Assembly (NCBI GenBank): GCA_034432555.1
Contig: DAOUBW010000023.1
Location: forward strand, 1-64,000
Source: CP2-2F sp034432555
Lineage (GTDB): Bacteria > Chloroflexota > Anaerolineae > Aggregatilineales > UBA2796
DNA length: 64,000 nucleotides
Direction: 5' to 3'
Positions 1 to 8,502 of the stretch are shown piece after piece; the first letter of the stretch is position 1; every line of letters begins with the position of its first letter. The notes under the pieces were generated by a model. That model was not told where the DNA came from and did not search any database. It worked only from the letters and a program-made list of their open reading frames with translations. The translations under genes and the position numbers were made by a program.

Positions 1-1225
1 ACAGGGGCAATTTACGCGCCTTATCCAATACCTCACGCTCAGTCTGTTGGCGTTCAATGCGCTTGTGCATCTCATCCCAAAGTTTCTTAGACGCGCCCAA
101 CGCGCTTTTGCCCGTATCGCGCACTGGTTTTCCCTTATCGCCATTCAGCACAGTCCGCTCAGGGCGTTGCCAGCCGATGGCAAGCCGACCAAAGCCTTCG
201 TTGCGCCGCTCACCAATGCCGCGTTCGGCAAGGTGCATGTCAAGCGCCGTGCCTGCCTCCAAGACCAGCACGCTGCCCATGCTGATCGTCGGCATTTGCG
301 GCAGCGGCAAACCCCATTTGCGGTTGAAGCCGCCAACGATGCCTTGCCCAAGATAGGCTTTTTTAACATCATCAGGCGCGATGCCCAATGCACGGCACAG
401 CGCTGCCAAATCAGCAGCGTGCTGACCATGTTCATTACGCAGGATGACATCGCTGAGCAAGGTGATCACAATCGGATCGCCGCTCAGTGACGCCTCGTCC
501 GCCTCGTGCCAATCGTTGGGACTTTCCACAGCGCTGATCGTCACACGTCCGTAGCCGGCACTGCGTGCGCCGCCCATGACCACCGTCTTGTTCTCGCGCA
601 GCAGACCTGCCAAGTAAGCAGCATCGTCTTCATTTTCGCACAGGATCGCCGCCTCGAAGACTTGTCCATCTGCCAGCGCACTGTACTGATAGATAGTGCC
701 GTTGTTGTCGCCGCGGCTGCGCCCGGCTTTGCGATCTCGCAGCGTATGCACGCTGATAGTGCGCTGCAAATCAGCAATTAGAACACGCCCATCACCATTG
801 AAGGCGACGAATGCGCCGCGCATTGACTTCGGCTTGTTCTGATCATCCTTCTTGTCTTTCTCGTCAGATTGATCTTCTGAATCACCCTCGCTTTTGAAGG
901 CATCATCTTTGATCTCGCTTTTCTCTGCGTCGGTCCCGTATTTTTTCTTCATCCAGGTGTGCGGCGCAGGCAGGCAGCGTTTACCACCTAACACGGGATA
1001 GCCGTTCAGGAAGCGCGTTTTATGACTGAAGAAACAACGGCGTGCTGCCTCTGCTGTAGCGTCTAACTCAACTAGCTCTTCCTTATGCAGTGTCAAGCCG
1101 ATCAGGACGCCGCGCAGCACACTGCCGGGAATGTAATCGTAAGAGACCGCGCTGTTCGGATCGCCCTCAAGGGCAGTCACCAAGAGCGGTTCTTCTAAAG
1201 TCAGGCGATAGGTGATGGTCTTCAT
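1..1225 (-). CDS. csx10: Csx10-like RAMP protein, type III-D (3' end outside window)
   Basis: The reading frame opens with ATG at 1225 and runs 408 codons to the window edge without a stop, so the C-terminus is missing. The N-terminus carries the RAMP glycine-rich pattern YIPGSVLRGVLIG. Further in come GGFNRKWGLPLPQ and GIGERRNEGFGRLAI, which match the conserved C-terminal half of Csx10, the large Cas5-like subunit that marks type III-D. A charged Lys/Asp/Glu linker lies near residues 98-130. The ATG overlaps the stop of the preceding RAMP gene (ATGA), so the two are translationally coupled. In the III-D complex Csx10 is expected to bind the crRNA 5' end. Family assignment is from motifs only; another large RAMP fusion is the main alternative. 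Confidence 0.75.
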   Translation of the reverse strand, partial: MKTITYRLTLEEPLLVTALEGDPNSAVSYDYIPGSVLRGVLIGLTLHKEELVELDATAEAARRCFFSHKTRFLNGYPVLGGKRCLPAPHTWMKKKYGTDAEKSEIKDDAFKSEGDSEDQSDEKDKKDDQNKPKSMRGAFVAFNGDGRVLIADLQRTISVHTLRDRKAGRSRGDNNGTIYQYSALADGQVFEAAILCENEDDAAYLAGLLRENKTVVMGGARSAGYGRVTISAVESPNDWHEADEASLSGDPIVITLLSDVILRNEHGQHAADLAALCRALGIAPDDVKKAYLGQGIVGGFNRKWGLPLPQMPTISMGSVLVLEAGTALDMHLAERGIGERRNEGFGRLAIGWQRPERTVLNGDKGKPVRDTGKSALGASKKLWDEMHKRIERQQTEREVLDKARKLPL

Positions 1226-1878
1226 GCGCGCACGCCTCCAATCTGTGCCTCAAACTTTTTGAGCAATGTATCCTGCGATTTTGTAGCACCTTCCAGCCGC
1301 ACTTCCAAGCGCCCACGTCCACGATTGCGACCGCTGCCGCCGCGCTTGAGGTTTGCCGCACACGCCGCCAACAGTGCCAGATGTTTTTCCTCTGGCTCTT
1401 TATCAAAGTGCAGCGGCGCACTGAACTCTAAGCCGCGCAGCACCACACGCGCTGAGCGCAAACTGTGCGCCTGCGGCACACCAAACTTCGACTCATCCAC
1501 AGCCGTTTGGCGGCGAATGCTGGTCAGCGACTCCAGAATTTGGGCTGGTTTGAAAGATTGCCCTTTGATATACGCGACAAGATCGCTCGGCAGTTCGGCG
1601 CGCCCAACGCGCATGTGTGCTTGGCTATCCAAGTTGCTGCCGCCTACGCCAAACAGCCACCGCGCCGCCTTTGTCAAATCTTCAGGATTGCCGAGCGCGT
1701 AGAGGATGTCCGCGCAGGCTTCCACCAACAAGCCTTTCAGCGTGCGCCCGCGAATGATCGGCAAGCCCGTGCTGGCGTCATGCTCCACTTCCGCATCCAC
1801 CAAGCCGACCACGCCATCGCCGCGCCCAAAAGTTGTATCGCTGAGCAGTTTGATCTTCAGCGTCAGTTCAGTTGTCAT
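1222..1878 (-). CDS. Csm3-like RAMP backbone protein (type III-D module)
   Basis: This 218-aa RAMP protein has an N-terminal ferredoxin-like fold signature, a Gly-rich segment (RGRTLKGLL, around residue 43) and a C-terminal RGRGRLEV tail. Asp28, in the stretch GLVDAEVEHD, aligns with the position of the catalytic Asp of Csm3 and Cmr4 backbone subunits, which cut target RNA every six nucleotides. It probably builds the crRNA-binding backbone of the second effector complex. Its start overlaps the end of cas10 (ATGA) and its stop overlaps the start of csx10, so the three genes form a tight unit. III-D loci usually encode several such subunits; others may lie beyond the left edge. Confidence 0.75.
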   Translation of the reverse strand: MTTELTLKIKLLSDTTFGRGDGVVGLVDAEVEHDASTGLPIIRGRTLKGLLVEACADILYALGNPEDLTKAARWLFGVGGSNLDSQAHMRVGRAELPSDLVAYIKGQSFKPAQILESLTSIRRQTAVDESKFGVPQAHSLRSARVVLRGLEFSAPLHFDKEPEEKHLALLAACAANLKRGGSGRNRGRGRLEVRLEGATKSQDTLLKKFEAQIGGVRA

Positions 1879-3488
1879 GCTTCACCTGCTTTCTGGTCTG
1901 TCCGCAGCGGAATGTGAATATCCATCAGTTCTAGCGCATCGAAGTAGCCGCACAGCTCTTCTTTCCAACCGCTCTCAGCAAAGCCCTCTAGCTCTGGCAG
2001 TTTCAGTTCGTAGACTTGCAACGCACGCCGTGTTGCCTCTGGTCCTTGGCGCAGTGCGTCGCGCAGCAGCTTCGCCTTATTTCGCTTTTCTGCCCATACA
2101 TCCTTTTGGAACACGCTTGTGAGTTGCTCCACAACTGACCACCGACGGACACCTACAGTTGCTTCATCGCCCAGCGCCACTGGACGTATGGTCAGGCTGC
2201 CCTTTGGCACAACGTATTCGCGCTCGCGCATTTCTTCGAGATCGCTATACAAGCCGCCGGCAGTAAAGTACCAATCCAGTGCGCTGCCCTTAAAGTCAGC
2301 CTTGCGGCGGAACTTTTTAGCCGCGCTGCACAGTTCTTCACTGAGCGCGTAGGCACGCGCAAACGGATAGTGCGATTTGACAATCGCCACGCCCGCGCAC
2401 GCCGTTAGCCTCAGATCCTCTTTCGCTGCTGCCTCTTCAAAGGCTTGCAGATATTCAACCGCCAGCGCCACGCCGATGCGCCCGTCGCAAACGAAGGTCG
2501 TATCATCACCACCGAAGATGATCGGGCGAATGGGCAGATTCATGCGATTCTTATCGCTGAGCGTAAATTCAAGGTCAGGGACGGTACCAACGCCGGAAAT
2601 TTTCGTGCCTTCAACAGTTTTTTCGATCAGCAGATCGATCACGGCTTGCATTGCCGCCAGCGAAATGCGTTTGGTTGCCTGAGAGAAAGCGCGTATCTTT
2701 TCAACGTATTGGCGGTCATCACTTTCAGCGCCGATCTGCTTGATAAAGTCACCCATGCCGTTGCCATCGGCGTGAACGACAGCGATGTAGCTGCTTTCAC
2801 CTCTGGAGCGTCCGAGATGATCCAGATCGTCCGGAAAATCGTAGCTCTTGTGCCGTTCATCTTTCAATAATGCTTTAATGAGTTCGCGCTTGGCTGTATC
2901 GGCAATATACTGCTTGGCAAGCACTTCGGCGGAAAGGTAGCGCTTATCATTGCCAATGTGGCAACGAGCAAGTGCCGGCAAGCCTGTCTCTTGGCACATG
3001 GCAGTTACGCCGAGCCCGAGCAGCGGTGCATTGGCAGGCAACCTGCTCACCGCCGCTTTCATGCCTTTGCGTAGTTCACCAACTGCCTTGCCAAGCGGAC
3101 ATTCTTTGTTTGTGCTGTCCCACTGGATGCTGTGAACCTCCAAGCGCAAGTTGGGTGCCTCGCACAGCACTTTCTTCGAGAGCCGCTCGGTGAACGTGCG
3201 TGCATCTTCTGGACTGCGGAACAAGATTGTGATGTTGCCGCCGCCAAAGTAGATCACTTCGGCGGCAAGCGTGCTGCCTTCATCAAAGATGTGACCGTCC
3301 GCAAACGGATTCTTTTCCTTCGGATCGGTAATGTTGTGCTGAAAACCTGATAGTGCCTCAAATGCCCATGCCTCAGTTGCCTGCGCCACAAGGTAAGAGG
3401 CGCCGACGTTATCCTTGAGGCGGTTGCTGCCGAAGATGTAGCTTTGAATGCCGCCGCATTCAACGGTGAGTAAGGTATATTCCGTCAC
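1875..3488 (-). CDS. cas10: Cas10 large subunit of the III-D-like module, GGDD, no HD domain
   Basis: This 537-aa Cas10 starts at GTG 3488. The N-terminus (GGIQSYIFGSNRLKDNVGAS) is the usual first palm segment, and no HD phosphohydrolase domain precedes it. The second palm has Asp241 (HADGNGMGD) and the cyclase motif GGDD at residues 326-329, both expected for cyclic oligoadenylate synthesis on target RNA binding. Without an HD domain it should lack ssDNase activity. The start codon shares one base with the TAG of the CARF-HTH remnant upstream, a junction typical of native operon coupling. It differs strongly from the other Cas10 in the window, so it is not a recent duplicate. The protein could also be annotated Cmr2-like; the neighbouring csx10 argues for III-D. 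Confidence 0.85.
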   Translation of the reverse strand: MTEYTLLTVECGGIQSYIFGSNRLKDNVGASYLVAQATEAWAFEALSGFQHNITDPKEKNPFADGHIFDEGSTLAAEVIYFGGGNITILFRSPEDARTFTERLSKKVLCEAPNLRLEVHSIQWDSTNKECPLGKAVGELRKGMKAAVSRLPANAPLLGLGVTAMCQETGLPALARCHIGNDKRYLSAEVLAKQYIADTAKRELIKALLKDERHKSYDFPDDLDHLGRSRGESSYIAVVHADGNGMGDFIKQIGAESDDRQYVEKIRAFSQATKRISLAAMQAVIDLLIEKTVEGTKISGVGTVPDLEFTLSDKNRMNLPIRPIIFGGDDTTFVCDGRIGVALAVEYLQAFEEAAAKEDLRLTACAGVAIVKSHYPFARAYALSEELCSAAKKFRRKADFKGSALDWYFTAGGLYSDLEEMREREYVVPKGSLTIRPVALGDEATVGVRRWSVVEQLTSVFQKDVWAEKRNKAKLLRDALRQGPEATRRALQVYELKLPELEGFAESGWKEELCGYFDALELMDIHIPLRTDQKAGEA

Positions 3489-3593
3489 TATTCCCAGCCT
3501 TTCATGATTTTGATCAATGCTAAGCGCGGGTCGCGGATGCGATCTCCAAAGTCGAACACATCTCGCATCCGCTCGTAAATATCCTGCAAGTGC
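3482..3593. repeat. Long direct repeat, copy A (112 bp)
   Basis: This segment matches 9404-9515 at 108 of 112 positions in the same orientation. The mismatches are at 3521, 3560, 3563 and 3569, and all four fall on third codon positions of the CARF-HTH reading frame. The match ends abruptly at 3594 on the cmr6 side and just inside the cas10 start on the other. There are no inverted termini, and no transposase lies nearby. Confidence 0.95.
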
Positions 3594-3634
3594 GTGACCT
3601 TCCAGAGGTTGTCACGCTGTTGCAGGGTATTCAT
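3488..3634 (-). pseudogene. Remnant: 3' end of a CARF-HTH regulator gene
   Basis: A 48-codon frame opens at ATG 3634, just after the cmr6 stop. Its last 34 residues (from HLQDIYERM to IKIMKGWE) are identical to the C-terminus of the full CARF-HTH regulator encoded at 9410-10231, from the last part of the helix-turn-helix onward. The first 14 residues have no counterpart there. The CARF domain and most of the HTH are absent, so it cannot sense cyclic oligoadenylate. It could still be translated, coupling cmr6 to cas10 through the TAG/GTG overlap at 3488. I read it as the scar of a recombination that placed the Cmr cassette next to the III-D-like genes. Confidence 0.8.
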
Positions 3635-3638
3635 GCCT

Positions 3639-4535
3639 TTAGGATTCAGGTGCTGCTTCAAACACGCCGTAGCCTGAGGCAGTTTTAGCGCCGACACCGA
3701 GCATATTCAGCGCCTTACGCAGCACATGGCGTGCATCTGCCAGATGTAATTTATCCGTTGCGCGCCGCTTGCCAATGGCAAAGGCAAAGCGCGTCCCTTC
3801 ACTAACTGTGATATAGATAACAGGATTTGGACTGTCGCCGTCATCAGGCGCTTGCTTGCCGCTCTCACGGTAGTATTTAACGAAATGTGGCGTCATTACA
3901 TCCACTGTGAAGAGTCGCCAGCGCGGCGCTTCTACCAGCACTGCATCGTGGAAGACGCAGGTGCCTGCCTCGCCCTGCAACCCGAACATCTCGCGGTAGA
4001 GCGTGATGTAGGTTCTATCAAGTTTTGGTAACGCCTCAAAAACCTTATTAGGGTCTGATTCACTTAGCAACTCATCAAGTTTGTCGAGAGTGAGCAATGT
4101 GCCTGATTGTTCAGCGAGCATGATCAAAAGGTAGTTGCGCGTCAAGCCTTTCAGCGCGCTGCCGGGAATATAGGGTAAGCCCGTGACGCGGTGCAGCGTG
4201 ATGCCGAACTCCAAGGCGCCCTTGCCACCCAACCCAACCACCAAGCGCCCTTGCAGCGCTGCATTGAAGCGCGCCGCGCCTTCGGTCATGGCACGCCAGC
4301 GCTGGTAGGTGCTTTTGATGAGTGCCTCGTCAGGTTTGAAATTTTTGCACAGATCGCGCAACCAGAAACTGCGCTCTTTGCCTATGACTTTACCCCGATC
4401 ATCAAGGCGATCCGTCGGCTCAACCACCTCTTGCGGCGCATAACGCCCAAGCTGCAAGCCAAAATTCTGGCACTTAGCAGTGTGTTGGTGAATCAGTTTT
4501 TCCGCATCCTTTGGCACAAGATAGGTGTATCTCAT
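3639..4535 (-). CDS. cmr6: Cmr6 RAMP subunit of type III-B complex
   Basis: This 298-aa protein contains the Cmr6 core LHRVTGLPYIPGSALKGL (around residues 116-133), the glycine-rich RAMP loop, and a C-terminal GVGAKTASGYG stretch. Cmr6 caps the backbone of the III-B complex near the crRNA 3' end together with Cmr1. Its ATG overlaps the cmr5 stop. It is the last gene of the Cmr cassette; 45 bp after its stop the sequence enters the repeated CARF-HTH tail. Length and order (1-2-3-4-5-6) are normal for III-B loci. Confidence 0.88.
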   Translation of the reverse strand: MRYTYLVPKDAEKLIHQHTAKCQNFGLQLGRYAPQEVVEPTDRLDDRGKVIGKERSFWLRDLCKNFKPDEALIKSTYQRWRAMTEGAARFNAALQGRLVVGLGGKGALEFGITLHRVTGLPYIPGSALKGLTRNYLLIMLAEQSGTLLTLDKLDELLSESDPNKVFEALPKLDRTYITLYREMFGLQGEAGTCVFHDAVLVEAPRWRLFTVDVMTPHFVKYYRESGKQAPDDGDSPNPVIYITVSEGTRFAFAIGKRRATDKLHLADARHVLRKALNMLGVGAKTASGYGVFEAAPES

Positions 4536-4948
4536 CCGCCGTTATCCTCGCTCTTCCAGCCCTTCGCCTCAGCGAAACGCTTTAGCCAGTTGATGTAGGC
4601 AAGCACTTCGGCGGTGGTGCGCCGATAATCGGCAGTGGATTGCTGTAATAGCCATTTCATCAGATTGTTGTCAGGCAGTTCGAACTCTTGCTTGATCCAA
4701 TCGGCAATGTGCGCGTAAGCAAGCCCGTGTTCACTCTGTTCATTGCCGCCTGCCTTTGCCAGCAGAAACGCCAACATCTGCCCAAGTCCATCGGTCTGGA
4801 TCAACTGTGGCAAGCCGCGCACCAGGGAGCCGTATTTTTTCTGCGTCTTCTCTGGTACACTGTGATCAACATACTCAATGTTGTTCCAAGCGTGCTTAGC
4901 ACGCCGCTGTTGCAGCGTCTGTTGTGCGGATTGTGTTTTGTTTGTCAT
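4532..4948 (-). CDS. cmr5: Cmr5 small subunit of type III-B complex
   Basis: This 138-aa helical protein has the Cmr5 pattern: an N-terminal Gln-rich helix (QSAQQTLQQRRAKHAW), then KYGSLVRGLPQLIQTDGLGQMLAFL, here split across residues 36-62. It ends with a helical region containing YINWLKRFAEA. Cmr5 forms the small-subunit filament that contacts target RNA in the Cmr complex. I start it at ATG 4948, which has GGAG about 10 bases upstream; a further ATG at 4969 lies inside cmr4 and lacks a better site. It sits between cmr4 and cmr6, overlapping the latter by four bases. Confidence 0.88.
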   Translation of the reverse strand: MTNKTQSAQQTLQQRRAKHAWNNIEYVDHSVPEKTQKKYGSLVRGLPQLIQTDGLGQMLAFLLAKAGGNEQSEHGLAYAHIADWIKQEFELPDNNLMKWLLQQSTADYRRTTAEVLAYINWLKRFAEAKGWKSEDNGG

Positions 4949-4953
4949 GCTGA

Positions 4954-5820
4954 TTATGCTCCTGCCCAACGCAAGGCAACCATACCCGAACCTGTGGTTT
5001 CATCGCCGCCCAACTGAATGCGCTGCGGCACATTCTCAGGATTGTGCAGCCAGTCTGCCACATCCTTGGCTGTGCCATTGCTGCCGTCCCGCGTGCTGCG
5101 CGCCAAGATTGCGCTCATCAGCAGGCAGTCTGACGGCAGCGCCTCTTGCGTCCAGAGCGCACCTTGTGCCACAGTCTTTTTCTCGCGCTCAAGGCGGACG
5201 CGAGTCACAATCTCGGTGCTGTTCAGCACAAAGTCGCGGAAGGACTCATCGCTCAGCACGATCAGGCTGTTCTGCACCTTTTTGCGCCAATACTCATATG
5301 CCTGATCAGTCGGGAAAGCATTTTCTGCCAGCCACTTAGCAATGGCATCTACACTTTTATCGGATGTGCATTCGAAGCTGAATTCTTCTAGCACTGCTCT
5401 GCCTGTAACTGATACAACGCTGCCACTCGTGACAAGCGCATTTTCGCCTGCCACACTGCTGCTAAGCGACGGAAAGCCTTCTACATCACGGGCAACACGC
5501 GCCAGCACAGCCGCGCAAGTAGCGTAGGCGAACACGCCGTTCAGTGAGCGGACGGGAAACAACACGATACGTGCATCACCAACAGAGACCGCACCGGCGA
5601 ATTTTTCTTCTTTCTTGGTATCAGCGCCGAAAACTGCCTCCAGATCGCTTTCATTCGCCACTGCCTGACTACGCAGAGCGCCTTTGATGCCGCTGCCCTG
5701 CACAACGGGAAATTGTGTGGTGCGCTCACGCTGAATGGGCAAATCAATTGCCGAAACTGTGCTGCCAACACCAGCGTGCAACGATGTTTCTGTGTAGATA
5801 AAGAGTGGAATGCTCAGCAT
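4954..5820 (-). CDS. cmr4: Cmr4 backbone RNase subunit of type III-B complex
   Basis: This 288-aa protein opens with LFIYTETSLHAGVGS followed by IDLPIQRERTTQFPVVQGSG, the Cmr4 signature. With the start at ATG 5820 the Asp in that motif is residue 26, the same number as the catalytic Asp known in Pyrococcus furiosus Cmr4. The complex should therefore be able to cut target RNA. LFPVRSLNGVFAYATCAA near residue 115 is also typical. The frame is open further upstream into cmr3, but those residues do not resemble Cmr4. It begins 28 bases after the cmr3 stop. Confidence 0.9.
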   Translation of the reverse strand: MLSIPLFIYTETSLHAGVGSTVSAIDLPIQRERTTQFPVVQGSGIKGALRSQAVANESDLEAVFGADTKKEEKFAGAVSVGDARIVLFPVRSLNGVFAYATCAAVLARVARDVEGFPSLSSSVAGENALVTSGSVVSVTGRAVLEEFSFECTSDKSVDAIAKWLAENAFPTDQAYEYWRKKVQNSLIVLSDESFRDFVLNSTEIVTRVRLEREKKTVAQGALWTQEALPSDCLLMSAILARSTRDGSNGTAKDVADWLHNPENVPQRIQLGGDETTGSGMVALRWAGA

Positions 5821-5848
5821 AGCCTTAAAATACTCGCTTTCTGTGTGG

Positions 5849-6910
5849 TTACCATGTGCCAGTTGCAAAGATGCCGAAGCCCATCGCGCCGTGATCAAGC
5901 GCGCCGTTCGGCGTCTCGGTGAATGGAATGCCCTGAAGATCGGCATCCTCAAAGAAGAAAACACTGCCAGCAGGCACATAATTTCGCAGCGGACGCGCTT
6001 GCTTACGTGCCATATCCCAGCCGCTGAACGGCTGCGGCTTGCCAATAACGTGCGAGATCAGCCTTCCGCCACCCACCCAAGGCGACCAATCTCCAGAGGC
6101 GGGTTGCCAACCGTCGCTGAAATAGGCAGGCGTTAGCAAGATGACGCGCACGCGCTTGCCCGTATGCTGTTGCAAGAATTGCGGTGGCTGTGCCAGCACC
6201 CGATAGCGTGCGCCACGCGACTCGCCGCCGATGTCCATCACGCCTTGCTCTGGAAAGAGCGTTTTATTCAAGCCTGCCAGCAGCCCAAAGCCCTCCCGCA
6301 AACGGATGAATTCCGCAGTGTAGAAATGCCCTTGCCTATTGGCGCGCCTTCCGTAATCGAGCGCCAAACCGACGCGCCCCTCGCGCTCAAAGATGCTCTT
6401 GGCACAGTGTAGGTCGCCTAAGTTTAGATCACCTGCTAGATAGCGTATAAACTGATCTTCGCTCAACCAATCCTCTGCCTCTTTGAAGCCTTCACCGCCG
6501 CCCTGTAAGGGACGCCATCCCTCAAAAGGCAGATTGGTATGCCAAGTGAGGCTATCAGCAGGTGTGAGCAGACGATACTCGCCTGTCTCTTTATGGTGGA
6601 GCAAATCGAGCGGTGCTGGAAAAAAGCGCTTCACACGCCCGTCGGTATATTTTGCCACGAACGGCGCTTGCACCTGTAACCCGTTCAGATCGTTAGGCGT
6701 GCCGACTTCGGTCTGCACGGCGCCGCGCCCGAACTCAGCCCAATCCACTCTTTCCTTCTCAAGGTAGGCAGTTCGCAGCGCGCCCAGCACAGTCTGTGGT
6801 GATGGCGGAAACAGGCTGCGCGCCACAAAGTTCTGCGCTGCTGTGAACGGCTTGTTATCGCGGAAGAACCACACATCAATCGGTTCGATGAAGAGCCATT
6901 GTTCGCTCAT
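5849..6910 (-). CDS. cmr3: Cmr3 RAMP subunit (crRNA 5'-tag binding)
   Basis: This 353-aa protein begins with the Cmr3 hallmark: a WFFRDNKPF segment (residues 14-22), then LFPPSPQTVLGALRTA around residue 33. Cmr3 pairs with Cas10 at the foot of the Cmr complex and holds the 5' tag of the crRNA. The C-terminal part has the Gly-rich AMGFG element. The start overlaps the cmr2 stop by four bases. Its length is normal for the family. Confidence 0.9.
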   Translation of the reverse strand: MSEQWLFIEPIDVWFFRDNKPFTAAQNFVARSLFPPSPQTVLGALRTAYLEKERVDWAEFGRGAVQTEVGTPNDLNGLQVQAPFVAKYTDGRVKRFFPAPLDLLHHKETGEYRLLTPADSLTWHTNLPFEGWRPLQGGGEGFKEAEDWLSEDQFIRYLAGDLNLGDLHCAKSIFEREGRVGLALDYGRRANRQGHFYTAEFIRLREGFGLLAGLNKTLFPEQGVMDIGGESRGARYRVLAQPPQFLQQHTGKRVRVILLTPAYFSDGWQPASGDWSPWVGGGRLISHVIGKPQPFSGWDMARKQARPLRNYVPAGSVFFFEDADLQGIPFTETPNGALDHGAMGFGIFATGTW

Positions 6911-8499
6911 GCTTGCCCTGCCTTTGCTGGATCAGTTGCCAAGAAGCGCGTCAAGATCGCCCAGTTTGCCATGTCTGCCCAAGTTGGGATGGCAGGCTTT
7001 TTAGGCTTACCTTGGTGATCAAGGACAGGTTCTTCAACCAAACGGATCATCTCCTCAATAATCGGCTTGACCTCGCGCTCAAAGTCCACACCTTCGGCTG
7101 TACGCCGCTTGGCAACACGCAAAATCTCCGCTTCGCGCAGTGCCTGCATATCCACAGCTTGCAGGTCGTGATCAATCGTCTGCAACTCGTAGCCTAGCTT
7201 GCTAGAGATTTTGCCCTGCTCAAAGAGTTCTTGCAGCCGTTGCAGAAACTGCACAACTTGCCAGTTGGCGCCGGCACTCCGCATCTGTCCTGTGCCGTGC
7301 GCTTCTGTGAAGACCACAGCATCACGCCCGTAGTTGTCTTTGGCAGTTTCTTCAGCCTTGCGCGCCATCTCTAGCGCGTTATCCAACGGCAGATCATGCG
7401 GTGTGATAGCAATGCCGGCGCTGGCTGTCAAGCCCGTCAGCGCACGGAATGCCTTATAGAGTTCATGCGCGCACTTCAAGGCGTGCTTCAATGGCAAGAG
7501 CGCTAACACATCATCGCCACCACTGTAGACTAACAAGCCGCCAGCACCGCCATGCTCTTTGATAATTTTTGGGACAATTTGAGTGGCAAACTGAGTGAGT
7601 TTAGCTGAGAAAGCTGTGTGTTCTTCGCGGCTCTTCAACGTGCTTAGGTGTTTTCCCATGCTATCGCCGTCCATGTGCAAAACGGCGAGATAGCCGACAA
7701 CCTCTTTACCGGAGTCTTTGCGGCTGGTGCGGCGCTCGGTCTCTTCGGAGTCTTCCTTCTTATCAAAGGCAATGGCTGTTGTTGAGCGTATCTCAAAGGG
7801 TTCACCGCCAAAGCATTTAGCGTGATGCTGCCCTGCCAAACGCTTGATGATTGCCAGCGCACCGAGTCGCTCATTGGAACTCAGCACAATATCGCCCACC
7901 GCGTCAACCAGGCGCGTGCGCTGATTTTCAGTGAAGGGCAGGGCAGATTGCGCGCCTGTCAGCGTGCATTTGTCACCGGCTGCCTCGATCTGTGGGAAGT
8001 GGCGCGCATATTTGCGCTGCGCCAACGCGCCGCCTGCTTTCCCAAAAATCTCAGTGTGCCTGCTCTTATCATTCTTATCATAAGGCAAAGCGACCCAGTA
8101 GAACTCAAGCCAATCGTATGCCTGTTGCTGAAAAACTTGCAGCCACTTGCCATCGCCAAGCCTATCGCGCAGCCATTTCTCGACCTTTTCAGCAAATTGT
8201 ATACGCCACTGATCGCGGATCACCTTTTTGACGCGCTCCGCAAGCGTGCGCGGCGCTTCATCACTCAGGAAAGCGAACCGATGCGGTGTGCCTTTCAGGT
8301 CGGCTTCAGATAACTGGGTGCCTTGTTGCGGCGCAGGGAAGATCGGCTGAAAGCCTGCACTACTTGTTGCTGCTTGGACGCCTGCTGCCGCCAGCGCGCT
8401 GAGCATACGGCTGCCGATGTACAAGTCTTGGGTGCGGCGTGCCTGTACGATGAATGCCTGCACCGGTCCGATGGTGAAGAGGAATAAGTGTGTTGTCAT
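6907..8499 (-). CDS. cmr2: Cmr2/Cas10 of type III-B complex, GGDD, no HD domain
   Basis: This 530-aa Cas10 starts TIGPVQAFIVQARRTQDLY, the first palm segment, without any preceding HD domain. The usual Cmr2 has about 300 residues more at the N-terminus. A Cys pair (KCTLTG and KCFGG, around residues 178 and 229) lies in the zinc-binding region. The second palm has HMDGDSMG (around residue 276) and GGDD at residues 327-330, so it should make cyclic oligoadenylates. The sequence SGGDDVLALLPL is a perfect match to the family core. It lies between cmr1 and cmr3. Confidence 0.9.
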   Translation of the reverse strand: MTTHLFLFTIGPVQAFIVQARRTQDLYIGSRMLSALAAAGVQAATSSAGFQPIFPAPQQGTQLSEADLKGTPHRFAFLSDEAPRTLAERVKKVIRDQWRIQFAEKVEKWLRDRLGDGKWLQVFQQQAYDWLEFYWVALPYDKNDKSRHTEIFGKAGGALAQRKYARHFPQIEAAGDKCTLTGAQSALPFTENQRTRLVDAVGDIVLSSNERLGALAIIKRLAGQHHAKCFGGEPFEIRSTTAIAFDKKEDSEETERRTSRKDSGKEVVGYLAVLHMDGDSMGKHLSTLKSREEHTAFSAKLTQFATQIVPKIIKEHGGAGGLLVYSGGDDVLALLPLKHALKCAHELYKAFRALTGLTASAGIAITPHDLPLDNALEMARKAEETAKDNYGRDAVVFTEAHGTGQMRSAGANWQVVQFLQRLQELFEQGKISSKLGYELQTIDHDLQAVDMQALREAEILRVAKRRTAEGVDFEREVKPIIEEMIRLVEEPVLDHQGKPKKPAIPTWADMANWAILTRFLATDPAKAGQA

Positions 8500-8502
8500 A
8501 GC

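Noticed and set aside
47..490. Plus-strand open frames opposite csx10 (also 1259-1702, 2445-2870 and similar)
   Set aside because: They mirror strongly supported minus-strand cas genes, have Arg/Ala/Cys-rich compositions and lack ribosome sites or recognisable domains.
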